A stretch of DNA of 8,538 nucleotides from Thermoleophilaceae bacterium (GTDB taxonomy: Bacteria; Actinomycetota; Thermoleophilia; Solirubrobacterales; Thermoleophilaceae), in assembly GCA_013813135.1 (NCBI GenBank), contig JACCSF010000427.1, positions 1-8,538 of the forward strand, written 5' to 3'. How positions within the stretch are numbered: the first letter of the stretch is position 1; each line of letters begins with the position of its first letter. A program made the position numbers and the translations under genes. Under the pieces are notes generated by a model that was not told the DNA's origin, did no database searches, and worked only from the letters and a program-made list of their open reading frames with translations. This document shows, in pieces, positions 5,353 to 8,538 of this stretch.

Positions 5353-6996
5353 TCAGGCGAGCCGGTGGTCGAGCACCTTCTCCAGGCGGGCCGAGGTGGT
5401 GTCGACCGGCACGGCCTTCTCCAGCCCGAACTCGATCCGGCGGCCGTCGATGCTCAGCGTCGCCACCTGGTTGTCGAACCACGGGCCGTCGCCGACCATG
5501 CGCCAGCGCACCGCCGGCTCGTCCACGCCCGCGGAGGCGGCCAGAGCTCGCGTCACGAACTCGAACGGGCGTGACATGCCGAGCCTGATGATTTGCCGCT
5601 CGCGCTTCTCGAGCGGGTTGCGATAGGGCGAGCAGACCGCCTGGAAAACATGCGACCTCACGCCGGCGTCGCGCCGGAAGGCGACCTCGGAGAGGTACGC
5701 GTGGTGCACGTCGCCGGAGAGCACCACCACCGAGGCCGGCGCTGGGCCGCGCTCCCCGGCGCCGACCGAGCGCAGCAGCTCGGTGAGCCGCGCGAACGAC
5801 TCCTGGAAGGCGGCCCAGTGCTCGAGGTCCACGGCCTGGCGCACGCGCTCGCCGAGCGGGGCGAGCGCAGCGCCCCATGCGCCGCCCGCCACCGCCTCGC
5901 TCCAGGCTTCCGCGTAGTGCATCCCCGGGCCGAGCAGCCAGGGCAGCGAGGTGGCCACGAGCACGTGATCGAAGTCGCCGGCGACGTGCTCGGCGAACCA
6001 GTCCCACTCGTCGTCGTCGAGCATCGAGCGGCGCCCCTCCTCGAGCACGCGGCCCGCGCGCGAGTCGATCACCACGAGCCGGGTGCGGCCGAGGTCGCGG
6101 CAGTAGCTCCAGTGAGTGCCCGAGGCGGACCGGTCCGCCGCGCGTGCGAACCGCTCGAGGATCGGCAGGCCGTCCTCTGCCTGCTTGACACTCCGCAGCA
6201 GCTCGTCGTCGGCGTGGTGGCCGGGCTCGAGGTTCCCGAGATGCTGGTAGACCCAGTACGACGCGAGCGCTCCGAGGATGTGCTCGTTCCACCACTCATG
6301 CGCGCGCATCTCGTCGAGCCAGGCCTGGGAGATGTTCCAGTCGTCGTGGACGTCGTGGTCGTCGAAGATCATGGCCGTCGACACCGTGGACAGCAGCCAG
6401 CGGATCGTCGGGTCGCCCCAGCTTTCGCCGTAGAGCCGCGTGTACTCCTCGAAGTCGAGCACGCACTCCCCGGGCGGCTCGCTCATGACGCGGCGCGCCT
6501 CGAGAAACGAGCGCGTTCCCGGCGAAACCTCGTCGGCGTAGACCTGGTCGCCGATCATCAGCAGCACGTCGGGCCAGCGCTCGCGCGGCTCGTTGCGCAT
6601 GCGCTGCGCCACCGTGTGCAGCGCGTCGATCTCGCGGCCGCGCTCGTCCTCGTCCTTGCGCAGCGAGTACGGCGGCTCGTGCGGCGCCGCCACACGGCAG
6701 GAGCCGAACGCCACCTGAAGCTCGCCCTCCTTCGGATAGGTGTGGAAGGCGCTGGCGGGAAAGCCGTCGTTGATCGGCCAGACGCGCTCGCCGTCGAGGC
6801 GGACCTCGTACTCGTGCCAGGTTCCGCGGGCGAGGCCCCGGCAGCAGACGAGCGCGAAGTGGTGACCGCCGACCTGGAAGGTGGGTTCGCGCGTGCCGAG
6901 CACCTCGACCTCGCACGGTCCGCCGGTCTCGACCCAGATGACCGCCTCGGTCTCTCCCACGTAGCGCAAAAGGGGGCCGAGCACGAGGGTGGGCAT
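5353..6996 (-). CDS. PhoD-like alkaline phosphatase D family metallophosphatase
   Basis: The 547-residue product matches the PhoD-like family: an N-terminal beta-sandwich-like part beginning LVLGPLLRYV, then the metallophosphatase core. Numbered from the ATG at 6996, the core shows GSC (98-100), the metal-binding GDQVYAD (149-155), DDHDVHDDWN (212-221), IDSR (310-313) and SGDVHHAYLS (427-436). Classical PhoD is a Tat-exported phosphodiesterase/alkaline phosphatase using Fe and Ca. This protein has no signal peptide and is probably cytoplasmic, as in the actinobacterial subgroup that starts directly with a GPLLRYV-type segment. The real substrate is unknown. ATG 6996 was preferred to ATG 7008 because homologs begin one or two residues before the LVLGPLLRYV segment; neither has a recognisable ribosome site, so a leaderless message is possible. 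It is divergent from the proline dehydrogenase gene and 41 bp upstream of the HtaA-like gene, possibly cotranscribed with it. Confidence 0.9.
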   Translation of the reverse strand: MPTLVLGPLLRYVGETEAVIWVETGGPCEVEVLGTREPTFQVGGHHFALVCCRGLARGTWHEYEVRLDGERVWPINDGFPASAFHTYPKEGELQVAFGSCRVAAPHEPPYSLRKDEDERGREIDALHTVAQRMRNEPRERWPDVLLMIGDQVYADEVSPGTRSFLEARRVMSEPPGECVLDFEEYTRLYGESWGDPTIRWLLSTVSTAMIFDDHDVHDDWNISQAWLDEMRAHEWWNEHILGALASYWVYQHLGNLEPGHHADDELLRSVKQAEDGLPILERFARAADRSASGTHWSYCRDLGRTRLVVIDSRAGRVLEEGRRSMLDDDEWDWFAEHVAGDFDHVLVATSLPWLLGPGMHYAEAWSEAVAGGAWGAALAPLGERVRQAVDLEHWAAFQESFARLTELLRSVGAGERGPAPASVVVLSGDVHHAYLSEVAFRRDAGVRSHVFQAVCSPYRNPLEKRERQIIRLGMSRPFEFVTRALAASAGVDEPAVRWRMVGDGPWFDNQVATLSIDGRRIEFGLEKAVPVDTTSARLEKVLDHRLA

Positions 6997-7033
6997 CGGC
7001 GGAAGCATATGGTTCAGGTTGGTGGAGGAGGAG
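6997..7033. promoter_or_regulatory. Shared divergent promoter region of phoD-like and proline dehydrogenase genes
   Basis: Only about 37 bp separate the preferred start codons of two divergently transcribed genes. A CATATG palindrome at 7006-7011 is the most AT-rich point. I can recognise no clear -35/-10 pair. The space is too small for two independent promoters, so these must overlap each other or the neighbouring coding starts. Confidence 0.3.
7024..7030 (+). promoter_or_regulatory. Ribosome binding site of proline dehydrogenase
   Basis: The purine-rich run GGAGGAGGAG at 7024-7033 directly precedes a GTG at 7034. GGAGGAG at 7024-7030 leaves 3 nt of spacing, slightly short, while the core GGAGG at 7024-7028 leaves 5 nt. 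This decides for GTG 7034 over the upstream GTG codons at 6989 and 7022, which have no comparable site. Confidence 0.5.
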
Positions 7034-8347
7034 GTGCAGAGGGTCGGCCGCTCGATCCACGCGGCGTTCCCGACGAGGCCGCGGCACCCGCTGAGGGCGC
7101 TCGACGTCAAGGCGATGGAGATGGCGGCCGAGGACCAGGAGCTGCGCGCTGCCCTGTTCCGCTTCGTCGACGTCACGCCCGCGTGCACGAGCTTCGAGGA
7201 CCTGGCGCGCCACCTGACCGCCTATCTGGGAGAGGTGGACGAGCGCCCGCCGCCGATCGAGGCCGCGATGCGCATGTCCGGCACGAAGCCGGGGCGGGCG
7301 GCGCTCGGGGCCGCGGCGGCCGCCGGGGTGCGCCACATGGCGCACCGCTTCATCGTCGGCGAGACGCCGGGTGCCGCTCTACGCCACATCCGCCGGCTAT
7401 GGGACCACGGCGCAGCGGTCTCGCTCGACCTGCTCGGGGAGGCCACCGTGACCCAGCCGGAGGCGGACCGCTACGCCGCTCGCTGTCTCGACGCGCTCGA
7501 GACGCTCGCGGAGGCGGCCCCGCGGTGGCCGGAGCGACCCGTGCTCGAGCGTGACTCGCTGGGCTCGCTTCCACGGGTGAACGTGTCGGTGAAGGTCTCG
7601 GCGCTGAGCCCGTTGCTGCGGCCGGAGGCGCCGGAGGTGGGGCGCGACGATGCAGCCCGCCGCATGCGACCTCTGCTGCTGCGAGCCAAGCAGCTGGGCG
7701 CGCACCTGCACATCGACATGGAGTCCGTGGACACGCTCGAGGCCACCATGCAGCTGGTCTTCGAGGTGCTCGACGAGCCGCGGCTGCGCGACGGGCCGTC
7801 GACCGGGATCGTGCTCCAGGCGTACCTGCGCGAGTCGCCCGAGCAGCTGGAGCAGGTGATTGCCTGGGCGCAGTCGGCCCGGCGCGAGCCACCGCTGGTG
7901 GTGCGCCTGGTCAAGGGCGCCTATTGGGACCACGAGGTGGTCGAGGCGCGCCAGCACGGCTGGACGCCGCCGGTGTTCGAGCGGAAGTCCGAATCGGACC
8001 GCAACTTCGAGCTGCTCACCAGGCGACTGCTCGACGGCTGGCCCCACGTGCGCCCGGCGATCGCCTCGCACAACCTGCGCTCGGTGGCGCACGCCGTGGC
8101 GGCCAACCGGGCCGCCGGGCGCTCCGACCAGGACCTCGAGCTGCAGGTGCTGCGGGGGCTCGGCGACGACCTGGCGGCGGCGCTCGCCGACGAGGGCATG
8201 CGCGTGCGCATCTACTGTCCGGTGGGCGACATGGTGGCGGGCATGGCCTATCTGGTCCGGCGGCTGCTCGAGAACACGGCCAACGAGTCGTTCCTGAGCG
8301 ACCTTCAGCGCGGGGTCGGTGTCGAGGAGCTGCTGGCGGCGCCATGA
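7034..8347 (+). CDS. Proline dehydrogenase, PutA-like, stand-alone
   Basis: The 437-residue product is the FAD enzyme that oxidises L-proline to delta-1-pyrroline-5-carboxylate, the first step of proline catabolism. Numbered from GTG 7034, it has a helical N-terminal part with LFRFVDVTPA (41-50), then the beta/alpha barrel: SVKVSAL (185-191), HIDMES (226-231), QAYL (262-265), RLVKGAYWD (291-299), ASHN (344-347), ELQVLRG (369-375), YCPVGD (394-399) and YLVRRLLEN (406-414). By comparison with PutA, D228, Y297 and Y394 line the proline site, and Y406 with R409/R410 hold the substrate carboxylate. Both the N-terminal FRFVDV block and the barrel resemble the PRODH half of fused PutA rather than the shorter Gram-positive PRODH. 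The stop overlaps the start of the next gene as ATGA, so the two steps are translationally coupled. Possible alternative starts are GTG 7022 or ATG 7115. Confidence 0.93.
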   Translation: MQRVGRSIHAAFPTRPRHPLRALDVKAMEMAAEDQELRAALFRFVDVTPACTSFEDLARHLTAYLGEVDERPPPIEAAMRMSGTKPGRAALGAAAAAGVRHMAHRFIVGETPGAALRHIRRLWDHGAAVSLDLLGEATVTQPEADRYAARCLDALETLAEAAPRWPERPVLERDSLGSLPRVNVSVKVSALSPLLRPEAPEVGRDDAARRMRPLLLRAKQLGAHLHIDMESVDTLEATMQLVFEVLDEPRLRDGPSTGIVLQAYLRESPEQLEQVIAWAQSARREPPLVVRLVKGAYWDHEVVEARQHGWTPPVFERKSESDRNFELLTRRLLDGWPHVRPAIASHNLRSVAHAVAANRAAGRSDQDLELQVLRGLGDDLAAALADEGMRVRIYCPVGDMVAGMAYLVRRLLENTANESFLSDLQRGVGVEELLAAP

Positions 8348-8538
8348 GCTTTCGCAACGAGCCCATCCTCGAGCTGCGGCGCGCCCCGGTGCGCGGGGCG
8401 CTCCTGGAGGCGCTGCGCGACCTCGACGCGAAGCTGCCGCTGGCGGTGCCGGTGCTGATCGGCGCCGAGCGCGGCGCCGACGCGGGGCTCGACTCCACCG
8501 ACCCCGGCGCTCCGGAGCGGCTGGTGGCACAGGCGGGG
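8344..8538 (+). CDS. Delta-1-pyrroline-5-carboxylate (glutamate semialdehyde) dehydrogenase, N-terminal part
   Basis: The gene starts at an ATG whose last two bases are part of the upstream TGA stop, and it stays open to the window edge, giving 65 residues. The visible part begins MSFRNEPILEL and continues with helix ALLEALRDLDAKL, then PLAVPVLIGAER (33-44) and a conserved-looking DSTDPGAPERLVAQA (50-64). This is the standard opening of P5C dehydrogenases of the aldehyde dehydrogenase superfamily, which convert glutamate-5-semialdehyde to glutamate with NAD+. The catalytic Cys and Glu lie beyond the window. The position directly after proline dehydrogenase strongly supports the call: together the genes complete proline to glutamate. 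The upstream coding sequence supplies no separate promoter, and coupling by termination-reinitiation is expected. Confidence 0.88.
   Translation, partial: MSFRNEPILELRRAPVRGALLEALRDLDAKLPLAVPVLIGAERGADAGLDSTDPGAPERLVAQAG

Noticed and set aside
5312..6295. Upstream extension of the HtaA-like reading frame
   Set aside because: The extension shadows the phoD-like gene in another frame and is low-complexity Arg/Gly/Ala sequence. The ATG at 5311 begins a textbook signal peptide.
5593..7554. Long plus-strand open frame of 653 codons opposite the phoD-like gene
   Set aside because: It is antisense to the clearly recognised phosphatase and then overlaps proline dehydrogenase out of frame. The translation is Arg/Ala/Val/His-rich, with no recognisable motif; long antisense frames are expected at this GC content.
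6989..8347. Proline dehydrogenase starting at GTG 6989
   Set aside because: No ribosome site precedes it, and it would overlap the phoD-like start. GTG 7034 has a GGAGG core five bases upstream and gives an N terminus comparable to PutA-type proteins.
1..8538. A new defence, mobile or biosynthetic system
   Set aside because: All intact genes belong to recognisable families with metabolic or secreted roles. No transposase, integrase, nuclease, toxin-antitoxin pair, repeat array or biosynthetic core enzyme is visible on either strand.

Overview
The window is GC-rich, with G or C at most third codon positions, densely packed, and reads as chromosomal DNA of a high-GC actinomycete. The class Thermoleophilia (Solirubrobacterales/Gaiellales type) is my best guess. 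The support is the company of a double-length ThyX-like protein, a secreted HtaA-like protein, an RTX-type calcium-binding relic, a TrpB2-type tryptophan synthase beta chain and a PutA-like proline dehydrogenase as a separate gene. This placement is inference from family knowledge; no rRNA or other marker is present. I see no tRNA or rRNA genes, insertion sequences, CRISPR arrays or attachment sites.

Layout. At 1-453 (+) lies the 3' end of a CapA/PgsA-type metallophosphatase-like gene. It converges on a minus-strand block and shares its stop tetranucleotide CTAG with trpB2. In the direction of transcription the minus-strand block is: a PhoD-like phosphatase (6996-5353), a secreted HtaA-like protein (5311-4595), a hairpin (4570-4543), a double-domain ThyX-like protein (4510-2921), a decayed RTX calcium-binding gene fragment (2873-2564), a perfect 12-bp hairpin (2553-2520), rpe (2508-1843) and trpB2 (1811-450). 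From about 7034 onward the plus strand carries proline dehydrogenase, followed through an ATGA overlap by the start of the delta-1-pyrroline-5-carboxylate (P5C) dehydrogenase gene, which runs off the window edge.

How the genes work together. Proline dehydrogenase and P5C dehydrogenase form a translationally coupled operon for proline to glutamate oxidation, a two-gene version of the fused PutA enzyme. rpe and trpB2 are 31 bp apart and probably cotranscribed. Rpe interconverts ribulose-5-P and xylulose-5-P, and TrpB2 condenses indole with serine. No trpA or other trp gene is nearby, so the pairing does not by itself define a pathway. The ThyX-like protein would act in dTMP synthesis if catalytically active. 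The phosphatase and the secreted protein have no evident functional tie to their neighbours.

The most interesting points are the ThyX-like protein, whose two halves have lost complementary parts of the ThyX signature; the RTX relic with a single-base frameshift in a seven-G run; and the perfect stem-loop immediately before the rpe start codon. I did not find convincing evidence of an entirely new multi-gene system.
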